Positions 25,023 to 36,967 are shown, numbered from the stretch's first letter. The stretch: DNA of 64,000 nucleotides from Agreia sp. Leaf210 (GCF_001421485.1 NZ_LMKK01000001.1:67717-131716), one strand, 5' to 3'. A program made the numbers and translations. The notes: a model not told the origin generated them from the letters alone.

Positions 25023-25027
25023 CGCCG

Positions 25028-28000
25028 ATGCCCCGATTCACCCACCTGCATGTCGCCTCGGCCTACTCCTCGCACTTCGGAACATCCCAGCCCGAGGCGT
25101 TGGTCGCTTCCGCTGTGAGCGACGGCGCCGAGGTCGCGGCCATCACCGATCGCGACGGCCTCTACGGCGCCATCCGGCATGTGCGGGCCTGCATAGCCGC
25201 GGGCATCGACGCGGTCGTGGGCGTCGACCTGGCTCTGCTGCCAGAGAGATCGGCGCGAGCCTCGACCCCGGGCAGGCAGGCCGATTCCCCGGCTCCCCCG
25301 TCCTCGACGCCGGCCCGCATCACGGTCCTGGCGCACGGCCACAACTCCGGAGAGGGATGGGCTGCACTCTGTCGGCTGATCAGTGCCGCCCACAGCCCTG
25401 CAGGCGACGGCATGCCGCGGCGTCCGAACGATGTCGGCATTCAGCGCTCCCGTCCCAGCGGGTTCCTCATCGGGGAGTCCGGCCCGGTCGCGACGGTACT
25501 GCTCGGCCCTGATTCCGACGTCGCGCAGGCGGTAGCCGCGGCAGATCTCTCACTCGCGGCATCCATGCTGGCCGAATGGAAGAGACTGCTGCCCGGCGCG
25601 ATCGCGGTCGAGGTGGTGTGCCACCTCACCGAACCGGGCGAGCGCGCGAGCATCCGCCACGCCGCGCGCATGCTCGAACTCGCCGACAGCGTCGGTGTGC
25701 CGGCCGTGCTCAGCAACGCCGTGCGTTACCTCAGACCCGACGACGCGGTCACGGGCGATGTGCTCGACGCGGCCGACAGACTCCGCCCCCTCGGCGCATT
25801 CCAGCCTCAACCCAACGCCCAGGCCTGGCTCAAGTCGGCCGATGCCATGAGGCGACTCGCTTTTCTCATCGTCGACCACTCTGCGCTGCCCCGATCGGCA
25901 GCCGAGCAGCTGCTCTCGAGCACAGAGCGCCTGGCAGACACCTGCCGACTCGACCCGCGTGAGGACCTCGCCTGGCGGCGACCCAAGCTTCCCTCGCAAA
26001 CGGTCCTCGGCATCGAGGGCGACCCGCTCGTCGAGCTGCGTCGACGAAGCGAATCCGGCCTCCTCGAGCGCTATGCCGATGCACGATCGAGCGAGGTCGA
26101 GTCGCTGAAGACCCGCCTCGACACAGAGATCGACACGATCGGCCGATTCGGCTTCGCCAGCTATTTCCTCACCGTCGCGGAGGTGTCGTCGCTCATGCGC
26201 TCCATGAACGTGCGCAACCAGGCGCGCGGCTCCGGAGCCGGAAGCCTGGTGAACTTCGCACTGCGCATCTCCAACGTCGATCCGATCCGACACGATCTGC
26301 TGTTCGAACGCTTCCTCGGCAACAAGAGATCGACTCTGCCCGACATCGATATCGACGTCGAATCGGCCAGGCGGCACGACATCTATCGGGCGATCTTCGA
26401 GCGTTTCGGCCAGAACCGGGTGAGCCTCATGTCGATGCAGAACACCTACAGGGCCCGCGGCGCCGCGCGCGATGCCGGACTCGCCCTGGGGCTCGACGAC
26501 GCCCAGATCGATCTCGTCGCCACCAACCTCTGGCGGTTCAACGCGCGTGACTTTCGTCGGGTGCTCGATGAGAAGCCCGAACTCCGCGAGATCGCCGCCC
26601 TGGTCAAGAACGATGCCCAGATCGACATGCTCGTCGATCTCACCGAACGACTCGACCGCCTTCCCCGGCACATCAGCATGCATCCGTGCGGCGTCATCCT
26701 CGGCAACGACGAGCTTCTCAACACCACACCCGTGCAACCCAGTGGCATGGGCCTGCCCATGAGCCAGTACGACAAGCACGACATGGATGACGCGGGGTTG
26801 CTGAAGCTCGACGTCCTCGGTGTGCGCATGCAGAGCACGCTGGCCTATGCGGTGTCCGAGATCCACCGTGTTCACGGTCGTCGCACGGCCCACGCGGGCG
26901 GCCTGCCCGTCGACGCGCGCTACGTCAGCGCAGACGGCATCATCGAACTCGACGAGATTCCCCTCGACGACGAAGCGACCTTCGAGGCGATCCGCACCAC
27001 CCGCACCCTCGGCATGTTCCAGATCGAGAGTCCCGGCCAACGCGAACTGATCGGCAAGATGCAGCCCACCGAGTTCGAAGACCTCATCGCCGACATCTCG
27101 TTGTTCCGCCCCGGCCCGATGAAGGGCAACATGGTGGCGCCCTTCCTCGACACGAAGCACGGCTTCGCCCAACCTCAGTATCTGCACCCGACGTTCCGGC
27201 CCTTCCTCGAAAGCACCTACGGCGTCGTCATCTACCACGAGCAGATCCTGCGCATCTTCGCGGCCTGCATGAACGTCTCGCTCGCCGAAGGCGACGAGAT
27301 GAGACGAACGATCGACGACCCAGAGGCTCGTGTCGAAGAGCGATTCCGTCAACAGACCGCAGCGAACGTCGATAGCGACGGCGCGCGCATCTACGACGAC
27401 CAGGCCATCGAGCGCATCTGGGCCGTGCTCAAAGGATTCGGCTCGTTCGGCTTCTGCAAGGCCCACGGAGCAGCGTTCGCCCTGCCGACGTTCCAAAGCG
27501 CCTGGCTGAAGACGCACTACCCGGCCGAGTTCGTGGCCGCTCTGCTCACCCACGACCCCGGCATGTACCCTAAACGGCTGCTGCTCGCCGAGGCCCGACG
27601 CATGGGTGTGCCGATCCTGCCGCTCGACGTCAGCGCCTCTCGCGAGGTCTACACGGTCGAGCGCATCGAGCCGCCCCGATCGCACGGGGTGCTCGCCGAT
27701 CCCGACGACGTGATCCTCGGCATCCGCCTCTCGCTCAGCGACGTGCATGGAATCACCGCGGCCGAACTCGAGCGAATCCTCGAGAACCAGCCCTACGTCG
27801 GCATCGGCGACTTCTACCAGCGTGCCGCGCCGTCACGCGCCCTGCTCACCCGGCTGGGCCTGGTCGGCGCTCTCGACTCACTGGCCGCGCCCGGTGAGGC
27901 CGTGGGTGATGCAGCTGCATCGCGCGGCGATGTGATGGCGCGAGTGCGCGAGCTGATCGCGAGGGGCAAGCGTCCCGCGACCCGGCACATCCAGCCGACC

Positions 28001-28495
28001 CTGCCCATCTTCGTCGACGACCGAGAACAGCTGACCGAGCTCGCTGAGCCGCCGAGCATGATCGAGCGGGTGGCGACCGAACTCGATGTGCTGCAGATGG
28101 AGATCAGCGAACACGTGATCGAGAGCTACCGTCCCCTGCTCGACGAGCTCGGCGTCCTGCCTGCGAGCGAGCTTCTCAACTGCTGGAACGGCACGACCGT
28201 GCTGGTGGCGGGAATCCGCGTCGCGACCCAGACTCCCCCGATGCGCAGCGGCAAACGAGTGGTGTTCATCAGCCTCGACGACGGCTCGGGGTGCTCGGAC
28301 TCCACATTCTTCGAGGAGGCCCAAGACCGGGCCGGACCTCTGCTCTTCGGAACGAAGCTCATGGTGATCCAGGGAAAGACGCGGCGAACGGGAGAACGCG
28401 GAATCTCGATCGAGGCGAGCAACGCCTGGGATCTGAAGGCGCTGTGGGCGCAGTGGCAGCAGACGCAGCAGCGTCAGGCGCGTGAGGCATCGTGA
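25028..28495 (+). CDS. dnaE2: Error-prone DNA polymerase III alpha subunit (DnaE2/ImuC type)
   Basis: Translesion C-family polymerase, 1155 residues. The domains in order are PHP (residues 1 to about 230), then the polymerase core, where RSTLPDIDIDVESARRHD (about 434-451) carries the catalytic aspartates and GSFGFCKAHGAAFALPTFQSAWLK lies near 803. A helix-hairpin-helix and an OB-fold (from about 1055: TVLVAGIRVATQTPPMRSGKRVVFISLDDG) follow. It lacks the C-terminal tau-binding tail of replicative DnaE1. The PHP site is degenerate: HLH is retained, but the usual TDHDG is TDRDG. DUF6504 lies 5 nt upstream; no imuA/imuB gene is present nearby. The start is ATG 25028 at the beginning of the PHP homology. 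Confidence 0.93.
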   Translation: MPRFTHLHVASAYSSHFGTSQPEALVASAVSDGAEVAAITDRDGLYGAIRHVRACIAAGIDAVVGVDLALLPERSARASTPGRQADSPAPPSSTPARITVLAHGHNSGEGWAALCRLISAAHSPAGDGMPRRPNDVGIQRSRPSGFLIGESGPVATVLLGPDSDVAQAVAAADLSLAASMLAEWKRLLPGAIAVEVVCHLTEPGERASIRHAARMLELADSVGVPAVLSNAVRYLRPDDAVTGDVLDAADRLRPLGAFQPQPNAQAWLKSADAMRRLAFLIVDHSALPRSAAEQLLSSTERLADTCRLDPREDLAWRRPKLPSQTVLGIEGDPLVELRRRSESGLLERYADARSSEVESLKTRLDTEIDTIGRFGFASYFLTVAEVSSLMRSMNVRNQARGSGAGSLVNFALRISNVDPIRHDLLFERFLGNKRSTLPDIDIDVESARRHDIYRAIFERFGQNRVSLMSMQNTYRARGAARDAGLALGLDDAQIDLVATNLWRFNARDFRRVLDEKPELREIAALVKNDAQIDMLVDLTERLDRLPRHISMHPCGVILGNDELLNTTPVQPSGMGLPMSQYDKHDMDDAGLLKLDVLGVRMQSTLAYAVSEIHRVHGRRTAHAGGLPVDARYVSADGIIELDEIPLDDEATFEAIRTTRTLGMFQIESPGQRELIGKMQPTEFEDLIADISLFRPGPMKGNMVAPFLDTKHGFAQPQYLHPTFRPFLESTYGVVIYHEQILRIFAACMNVSLAEGDEMRRTIDDPEARVEERFRQQTAANVDSDGARIYDDQAIERIWAVLKGFGSFGFCKAHGAAFALPTFQSAWLKTHYPAEFVAALLTHDPGMYPKRLLLAEARRMGVPILPLDVSASREVYTVERIEPPRSHGVLADPDDVILGIRLSLSDVHGITAAELERILENQPYVGIGDFYQRAAPSRALLTRLGLVGALDSLAAPGEAVGDAAASRGDVMARVRELIARGKRPATRHIQPTLPIFVDDREQLTELAEPPSMIERVATELDVLQMEISEHVIESYRPLLDELGVLPASELLNCWNGTTVLVAGIRVATQTPPMRSGKRVVFISLDDGSGCSDSTFFEEAQDRAGPLLFGTKLMVIQGKTRRTGERGISIEASNAWDLKALWAQWQQTQQRQAREAS

Positions 28496-28574
28496 ACCCC
28501 GGAGTCGATGACCGCCGAGTCATGAGGCCTCGTCGGCAATCCGCACGGGGGTACGCGAACGAACAACCCTCGAC

Positions 28575-29569
28575 ATGACTGATTCCGACGCGGCTGGCCC
28601 CGCCTCCATCCAGCCCTACGCTCCGTATGGCCTCGATGCCGTGCCCGCACAGGCCGAGCTCGTGGTCGACACCATCGAGACCGAGCTCGGCCCGATCCGC
28701 GTGCATCGATCGCCGACCCGAACCGCATCGACCGCGATCCTTCTGCTGCACGGAGCGGCCGGAAGCTGGACGACCTGGACGCCGTTGCTCGCTGCGGCTC
28801 GCGCCGCCGGCGAACCGCTCACCGATGTGGTGGCCGTCGACCTGCCCGGGTGGGGTGACTCGCCCGGCCCCCGCATCCGGTCGCGTCTCACCCTCGACTC
28901 GCTGGCCGACGTGATGTGGCAGGTCGTCACCCACCTCGGATACACCCGAGCCGACATCACGGGCCATTCACTGGGGGCCTTCATCGCCCTGCACCTCGCA
29001 TCGATCCGACCGGCGCACGTCGAGGCCGTGCGCCTCGTCTCGGCGACCACCTTCTCGGTGCTGGCGAGCGTCGAGCATCCGCTGCGATCGTTCGGCGCCG
29101 TTCCCGGGTTCACTCTTCTACTCGGCGTGTTCCGTCTGCTCCGGATGGGCGGGGATCGGGGCGTCGGGCTGGTACACGCCGTGCAGAAGATCGGACTGCT
29201 GCGCCTCGCCGTCAGCCCGCTCTTCCGGCACCCGCTGCGCGTACCCCGCTCGGTCGTCGATGCTCTGGCACTCGAGGTTCGCCCCGACAGCTTCGTCCGC
29301 GCCGCCGAAGCGACCCGCGGATACGATCCGGCCAAACGCTGGGCGAGCATCCGGTGCGCCGTCTGGGCTGTTCGAGGCGACGCCGACTCGTTCGTTCCCT
29401 CTCGAGACCTCACCGGACTGCTCCGCGCGATACCCTCGCCACGCTGGCGGAGATCGGCGATTGCGGCCACTTCGCCCATGTCGAGCGTCCGCGAGAGACG
29501 CTCGAAGCGCTCGGATTCCTGACGCCCCGACGATCCCCGCTCAGAAACGACGAAGCCGCCGCCCGGTGA
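28575..29569 (+). pseudogene. Alpha/beta hydrolase, frameshifted near its 3' end
   Basis: From ATG 28575 the frame gives an alpha/beta hydrolase: oxyanion HGAAGSWTTW, nucleophile elbow GHSLGAF, and acid VRGDADSFVPSRD. The frame then becomes arginine/serine-rich and stops at 29522. The expected ending, TLAEIGDCGHFAHVERPRETLEALGFL with the catalytic His, is present in the -1 frame and ends at 29569. One missing base in the run around CCC (29433-29435) would restore a protein of about 331 residues. It is a real frameshift mutation or a sequence error. Without repair the catalytic triad is broken. Confidence 0.8.
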
Positions 29570-29587
29570 TTCCGGACGACGGCTTCG
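29551..29587. terminator. Bidirectional terminator hairpin between hydrolase and yceI-like gene
   Basis: CGAAGCCG (29551-29558) pairs with CGGCTTCG (29580-29587). The stem continues inward to about 16 bp on the minus-strand RNA with two G-U pairs around a 5-nt loop. It overlaps the hydrolase 3' end and lies just after the yceI-like stop on the minus strand, followed there by TCGTTTCT. Confidence 0.7.
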
Positions 29588-29611
29588 ATACGCGGAGGAC
29601 CCGCGGAAGGA

Positions 29612-30166
29612 CTACTTCTGGAGCGAGGCCTGAAGGTCGATCGTGATGGTGACCTCGTCGCCGACGAGGACTCCGCCGGTCTCGAGGGGAGCGTTCCAGC
29701 TGACACCGAAGTCGTTGCGGTTGATCTTGGTCGTCGCGGTCAGTCCGGCCTTGTAGTTGCCGTACAGGTCGTCCTGGAATCCACCGAACTCGAGGTCGAA
29801 CGTGACCGGCTTGGTCACGCCCTTGATCGTGAGGTCTCCGTCGACGAGGAAGTCGCCACCCTCGTAGCGGATACCCGTCGAGACGAAGGTGAGCTCGGGG
29901 TGGGTGGGGGCGTCGAAGAAGTCGTTGGTGCGCAGGTGACCGTCGCGGTTCTCGTCGTTCGTGTTGATCGAGGCGACCTCGGCCTTGGCCGTGACGGTGG
30001 AGTCGAGGGGGTTCTCGCCCGTGGTGAAGGTGGCGTCGAACTTCTCGAACTTGCCCTTGACCTTGCTGATGAGCAGGTGGCGAACGCTGAACGAGACCTC
30101 GGAGTGCGAAGCGTCGATTGTCCAGGTGCCGGCCTTGTAACCCGGGATGGTGATCGTGTCGGTCAT
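29612..30166 (-). CDS. YceI family lipocalin-like protein
   Basis: The 184-residue protein has the YceI beta-barrel pattern: GTWTIDASHSEVSFSVRHLLISKVKGKFEKFDATF near the start, and later FFDAPTHPELTFVSTGIRYEG, GDLTIKGVTKPVTFDLEFGGF and NRNDFGVSW. Family members bind isoprenoid or amide lipids in the barrel; some are stress-induced. No signal peptide is visible, so it is probably cytoplasmic, unlike E. coli YceI. Start ATG 30166, after AAAAGAGAAATC. A 7-bp hairpin (30196-30213) and a TACA-N6-TGTA repeat (30218-30231) lie upstream. Confidence 0.92.
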   Translation of the reverse strand: MTDTITIPGYKAGTWTIDASHSEVSFSVRHLLISKVKGKFEKFDATFTTGENPLDSTVTAKAEVASINTNDENRDGHLRTNDFFDAPTHPELTFVSTGIRYEGGDFLVDGDLTIKGVTKPVTFDLEFGGFQDDLYGNYKAGLTATTKINRNDFGVSWNAPLETGGVLVGDEVTITIDLQASLQK

Positions 30167-30195
30167 GATTTCTCTTTTCGTCTGAGACAGAAGGG

Positions 30196-30231
30196 AGTGG
30201 GTCAGAACCCACTTCGATACAAATGCATGTA
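30196..30231. promoter_or_regulatory. Hairpin and inverted repeat upstream of the YceI-family gene
   Basis: AGTGGGT-CAGA-ACCCACT (30196-30213) forms a perfect 7-bp stem in the predicted leader. TACA-AATGCA-TGTA (30218-30231) is an operator-like repeat further upstream. Binder unknown. Confidence 0.3.
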
Positions 30232-30330
30232 CCACGGTGATTATTCCACTTCGGTGAAACGAGATCCTGAATAGCCGGTGAATGTCGTCATGCGGCGACA
30301 CAGTGGGGCGGCAGTTGAGAGGATTGCAGA

Positions 30331-30960
30331 ATGACGAATGACAACACACGCGTGGATTTCTGGTTCGACCCCTCGTGCCCATGGGCATGGATGACAAGCC
30401 GCTGGGTCGACGAGGTCGCCGCCCATCGCGACCTCGACGTGCACTGGCACATCATGAGCCTCGCGATCCTCAACGAGAACAACGACGTGCCCGAGGACTA
30501 CCGGGCCTTCTTCCCGCGCGCCCTGCGCTACGCCCGCGTCGTCGCGACAGCCGAGGCCCTGCATGGCGAAGAGACTCTCAAGCCGCTGTACGACGCTCTC
30601 GGTCGGCGCATCCACCTCGACGAGCGGGCGACCGACGTCGAGGCCGTGGTCGCCGAGTCGCTGGCAGAGGCGGGTCTCGGCGCGTCGATCGCCGATCGCG
30701 CTCTTCCGGATGCCGAGGGCCGGTTCGAGTTCGACGCGGAGTTGCGCGCGTCCCACCGCAGCGGCATCGACCTGGTCGGTGCCGATGTCGGAACTCCGAT
30801 CATCGCGGTGAACGGCGTCGCGTTCTTCGGCCCCGTGATCTCACCCGCGCCGAAGGGCGAGCAGGCGCTCGCACTCTGGGATGGAGTGGTCGCCGCGGCG
30901 TCGTACGACGGGTTCTTCGAGCTCAAGCGCAGCCGCACCCGCGACCCGATCTTCTCCTAA
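30331..30960 (+). CDS. Mycothiol-dependent nitroreductase Rv2466c family (DsbA-like) protein
   Basis: A 209-residue thioredoxin-fold protein close to Rv2466c. Signature segments are FWFDPSCPWAWMTSRWV, HIMSLAILNENNDVPEDYR, and VGTPIIAVNGVAFFGPVISPAPKGE before the end FFELKRSRTRDP. The active site here is Cys16-Pro-Trp-Ala, a single-cysteine version, whereas Rv2466c has CPWC. That suggests a monothiol, mycothiol-linked mechanism. Its presence supports an actinobacterial host making mycothiol. A GAGAGGA Shine-Dalgarno supports ATG 30331. It is divergent from the YceI-family gene. Confidence 0.92.
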   Translation: MTNDNTRVDFWFDPSCPWAWMTSRWVDEVAAHRDLDVHWHIMSLAILNENNDVPEDYRAFFPRALRYARVVATAEALHGEETLKPLYDALGRRIHLDERATDVEAVVAESLAEAGLGASIADRALPDAEGRFEFDAELRASHRSGIDLVGADVGTPIIAVNGVAFFGPVISPAPKGEQALALWDGVVAAASYDGFFELKRSRTRDPIFS

Positions 30961-30969
30961 AGTCCCGGT

Positions 30970-31009
30970 AATCCCGGGATTCGAAAACGCTTCGCCTACC
31001 CTGGAGATC
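30970..31009 (+). promoter_or_regulatory. Leaderless promoter of the coiled-coil secreted protein
   Basis: TACCCT (30997-31002) is followed by 7 nt and ATG 31010. AATCCCGGGATT (30970-30981), a perfect 12-bp palindrome, sits in the expected -35 zone and may be an operator or part of a weak terminator for the upstream gene. Confidence 0.5.
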
Positions 31010-32185
31010 ATGGCTCACTCCGTTCTGAGATTCTTCGGCGTGCTCGCGACGGTCACCGCGCTCGTCGCGGTGCCGTTGACGGGCGCCACCGCCGGCCCCC
31101 TGCGCGCCGCCGACTACCCCTCGTGGGACGACGTGCAGGCGGCGAAGCAGAACGAAGCCAGCGCTCAGGCGGAGGCCGACAGGATCACCGGACTACTCGA
31201 CGAGCTCGAGGCCACGGCCACCACGCTCAGCAACGAGGCGTTGAAGCGCGGCCAGGAGTACCTCGTCGCGACCTACAACCGAGACGCAGCGCAGACCTCG
31301 GCCGACGACCTCGAGACCAGGGCCACCCAGGCATCCGCCAAAGCCGACACTGCGAAGCGACAGGTGGGTCAGATCGCCGCGCAGCTCTACAAGTCCGGCG
31401 GCGACAACGGCACGGTGAACCTGCTGCTGAACGGCGACAAGTCGAAAGAACTGCTCTACAAGCTCGGCACCATGAGCCAGCTCACATCGCAGACGGTGGG
31501 GCTGCGCGACGCCGCAGAGATCGCGGCCAACAACGCGTCGTCACTGAGGCTGCAGGCCGACGCGGCGTTGGCCGAACGCGACCGACTCTCGACCGAGGCG
31601 GAGACGGCGCTCGAAGCGGCGGAAGACGCACAGGCCGCCGCCGACGCCCAGGTCGCCGAGGAGAAGGCGCACAGCGCCACCCTCTACCAGCAGCTCGCGA
31701 CGCTGAAGAACACCACCGCCGCAGCCGAGCAGGGCTACCGGGATGGCCTGGCCAAGGCCGCCGAAGAGGCCGCGCGCAAAGCGGCCGCAGAGGCTGCGGC
31801 TGCCGCAGAGGCCGCGGCGAACGACAGCGGCGGCGACGGCAGCGCCTGGGTGCCCGACTCCGGATCGGTCGCGTCACCCGACGAGGCGAAGCAGATCGCC
31901 TTCAACATGCTGGGCTCCTACGGTTGGGGCGCCGAGCAGCAGAGCTGTCTCGTTCGCCTCTGGACGGGCGAGTCCGGCTGGCGCGTCAACGCGTACAACC
32001 CCGACAGCGGAGCGTACGGGATTCCCCAGTCGCTGCCTGCGAACAAGATGGCCGACGTGGCTCCAGACTGGCCGACCAATGCCGCGACGCAGATCACCTG
32101 GGGGCTCAACTACATCAGCGGCAGGTACGGATCGCCGTGCAGCGCGTTGGCGTTCTGGAACGGCAATTCGCCGCACTGGTACTGA
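31010..32185 (+). CDS. Secreted coiled-coil protein with C-terminal lysozyme/APF-like domain
   Basis: The 391-residue protein has a signal peptide (VLRFFGVLATVTALVAVPLTGATA). A long coiled coil rich in Ala/Glu/Gln (about residues 40-270) follows, like the N-terminal regulatory coils of NlpC/P60 and CwlO-type cell-wall enzymes. After an Ala-rich low-complexity stretch and a Ser/Gly linker, the C-terminal 95 residues form a lysozyme-like fold: LVRLWTGESGWRVNAYNPDSGAYGIPQSLPANKM...ALAFWNGNSPHWY. The Glu of GESGW is the likely catalytic acid, as in aggregation-promoting-factor and transglycosylase domains. Peptidoglycan cleavage is probable but unproven. Start is ATG 31010 after a TACCCT box. Confidence 0.88.
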   Translation: MAHSVLRFFGVLATVTALVAVPLTGATAGPLRAADYPSWDDVQAAKQNEASAQAEADRITGLLDELEATATTLSNEALKRGQEYLVATYNRDAAQTSADDLETRATQASAKADTAKRQVGQIAAQLYKSGGDNGTVNLLLNGDKSKELLYKLGTMSQLTSQTVGLRDAAEIAANNASSLRLQADAALAERDRLSTEAETALEAAEDAQAAADAQVAEEKAHSATLYQQLATLKNTTAAAEQGYRDGLAKAAEEAARKAAAEAAAAAEAAANDSGGDGSAWVPDSGSVASPDEAKQIAFNMLGSYGWGAEQQSCLVRLWTGESGWRVNAYNPDSGAYGIPQSLPANKMADVAPDWPTNAATQITWGLNYISGRYGSPCSALAFWNGNSPHWY

Positions 32186-32204
32186 TCGGTCGGGCCCCGA
32201 TCAG
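32182..32204. terminator. Hairpin spanning two convergent stop codons
   Basis: CTGATCGG (32182-32189) and CCGATCAG (32197-32204) form a perfect 8-bp stem with a 7-nt loop. It includes the TGA of the coiled-coil gene and the TGA of the UbiA gene, so it could act on both transcripts. No U-tract. Confidence 0.5.
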
Positions 32205-33037
32205 CGCCCGACGAGGCTCGATCCGGCCGTCGTCAGCAGAATCACGTCGACCACGGCACTGGCCATGATCAGCTGAAACAGCAATCGCGTCGGCGGCCTG
32301 GTGAGGGCCAGAATTATCCCCGAGACCGCTATCGTCGCGCCGGCCACGAGCCCGATCACAGAGACGACGATCAGTCCGGGTGACGACGCAGCGATGCCGA
32401 TCGACGCGACGAGCGATGCGACGGCGAGCGAGGCGAATGCGACGACGGCAGACGGCCGGCGGCCGAGTATGTGAGGCAGACCGCGAACCCCTGTGCGCGC
32501 GTCGTCGTCGAGGTCGGGGAGGACGTTGGCGAAATGCGCCCCGAAGCCCAGGAGCGCGCCGACAGCGATCGCCCACCACACCGCAGGCCGAGGATCGGCC
32601 GACGACAGCGTCACGAAGAGGGGAAGCGTTCCGAAGGTGATCAGGTAGGGCACGCCCGACGCCGGAGTGCGCTTCAGCCACGCGTTGTAGCTCCACCCCG
32701 AGGCGATTCCGACGATGTTCACCAGCGCGGCCAGCGGCCCCAGGAGGAGCGACAACGGCACGGCGACGATCACGGCCGCGATGGCGGCCGTGCGAACCGC
32801 CGAGCGGCTGATACGTCCGGATGCGATCGGCTTGTCCGAGCGAGCCACGGCCGAATCGCGATCGGCATCGATCCAGTCGTTGCTCCAGCCGATCGACAGC
32901 TGACCGGCGAGCATTGCGGCACCGACGAGAACGACCCGCGCCGGGTCGATACCGACCCCTATCGCGAGGATGACCGTGACCAGGGTGACGGCCACAGCCG
33001 GCCCCGGGTGGGACGCGCTGATCATCCCACGGAGCAT
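32201..33037 (-). CDS. UbiA family prenyltransferase
   Basis: A 278-residue membrane prenyltransferase with about eight to nine helices. Aspartate-rich motif 1 is GWSNDWIDADRDSAVARSDKPIASGRIS (NDxxDxxxD, binds prenyl diphosphate via Mg). The second aspartate-rich motif is NVLPDLDDDARTGVRGLPHILG. The aromatic acceptor cannot be deduced; carotenoid, menaquinone-like and other products are all possible. ATG 33037 was chosen because a perfect TATAAT (33050-33045 on the minus strand) ends 7 nt upstream, implying a leaderless mRNA. An alternative start is ATG 33025. It lies downstream of marR, 28 nt away. Confidence 0.9.
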   Translation of the reverse strand: MLRGMISASHPGPAVAVTLVTVILAIGVGIDPARVVLVGAAMLAGQLSIGWSNDWIDADRDSAVARSDKPIASGRISRSAVRTAAIAAVIVAVPLSLLLGPLAALVNIVGIASGWSYNAWLKRTPASGVPYLITFGTLPLFVTLSSADPRPAVWWAIAVGALLGFGAHFANVLPDLDDDARTGVRGLPHILGRRPSAVVAFASLAVASLVASIGIAASSPGLIVVSVIGLVAGATIAVSGIILALTRPPTRLLFQLIMASAVVDVILLTTAGSSLVGR

Positions 33038-33044
33038 ACGTCGA

Positions 33045-33050
33045 ATTATA
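33045..33050 (-). promoter_or_regulatory. Consensus -10 box TATAAT of the UbiA gene
   Basis: A perfect TATAAT is followed by 7 nt (TCGACGT) and ATG 33037. The UbiA gene therefore has its own promoter in the short gap after marR and probably a leaderless transcript. Confidence 0.6.
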
Positions 33051-33065
33051 GGGACAGACCGCGCG

Positions 33066-33581
33066 TCAGGATCGGTCGATGCTCGCCAGGAGCGTCGTGA
33101 GCGACCCCACGAGCGCGACGCGCTCGTCACCCGATATCCCCGCGAGCAACGCGTCCTCGGCTGCGAGTTGCAGCGGAAATACCTCATCGACGAGGTCACG
33201 ACCCTCCGCCGTCAACGAGATCAGCGCACCCCGCCCATCGGCCGGATTCACCGATCGATCCACCAGACCGCGCCCCTCGAGTCCTTTGAGTCTCTTCGTG
33301 GTCGACGGAGCTGTCGCCAGGGAGATCGTGCGCAGTTCGCTCGGAGATCTCGGGGCGGTGGATCTCCTCAGCACGGCGAGGATGTCGAACTCCCCCCGCG
33401 TGAGCCCGTGAGCCGCGAGCACCTCGTCGCTGCGATCCACGATCAACGCGGCGCTGCGCAGCACCCGGCCCACCACTCCGATCGCGGCGAGGTCGAGATC
33501 CGGCCTGAGACGACGCCACTCCGACTGGATGGCATCGATCGCATCGCCCGCCGAGCCCGGCTCATCGAGTGCACTGCTCAT
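33066..33581 (-). CDS. MarR family transcriptional regulator
   Basis: The 171-residue regulator has the winged helix visible as HGLTRGEFDILAVLRRSTAPRSPSELRTISLATAPSTTKRLKGLEGRGLVDRSVNPADGRGALISLTAEG, with the DxRxxx wing (PADGRG). The ATG at 33581 has a strong GGAGG Shine-Dalgarno 4 nt upstream. The gene is divergent from the FUSC transporter, and a 12-bp palindrome between them overlaps the FUSC -10 box. It probably represses its own gene and the FUSC gene. Inducer unknown. Confidence 0.93.
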   Translation of the reverse strand: MSSALDEPGSAGDAIDAIQSEWRRLRPDLDLAAIGVVGRVLRSAALIVDRSDEVLAAHGLTRGEFDILAVLRRSTAPRSPSELRTISLATAPSTTKRLKGLEGRGLVDRSVNPADGRGALISLTAEGRDLVDEVFPLQLAAEDALLAGISGDERVALVGSLTTLLASIDRS

Positions 33582-33599
33582 CGAACCTCCACAAACTAA

Positions 33600-33620
33600 T
33601 TTACTAGTAAACTATACCCA
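33600..33620. promoter_or_regulatory. MarR-type operator and leaderless FUSC promoter
   Basis: TTTACTAGTAAA (33600-33611) is a perfect palindrome. TAAACT (33608-33613), the presumed -10 of the FUSC gene, overlaps its right arm and ends 7 nt before ATG 33621. Binding there would block transcription directly. Confidence 0.6.
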
Positions 33621-36916
<3,296 letters not shown>

Positions 36917-36931
<15 letters not shown>

Positions 36932-36967
36932 AGAGTGCAGTCTTGCACTTTTACTTGAAGAGTGCAA
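36917..36967. promoter_or_regulatory. Four TGCACT half-sites over the tetR-MFS promoter
   Basis: TGCACTCT (36917-36924)-N7-AGAGTGCA (36932-36939) is a perfect inverted repeat spanning the tetR start codon. TTGCACT (36943-36949)-N11-AGTGCAA (36961-36967) is a second, looser pair further upstream. Together they cover the predicted -35, -10 and start codon. Confidence 0.6.

Noticed and set aside
25550-27748. 732-codon frame antisense to dnaE2
   Set aside because: His/Val/Asp/Gly-rich mirror of a GC-rich gene, no recognisable domain, opposite a clear polymerase.
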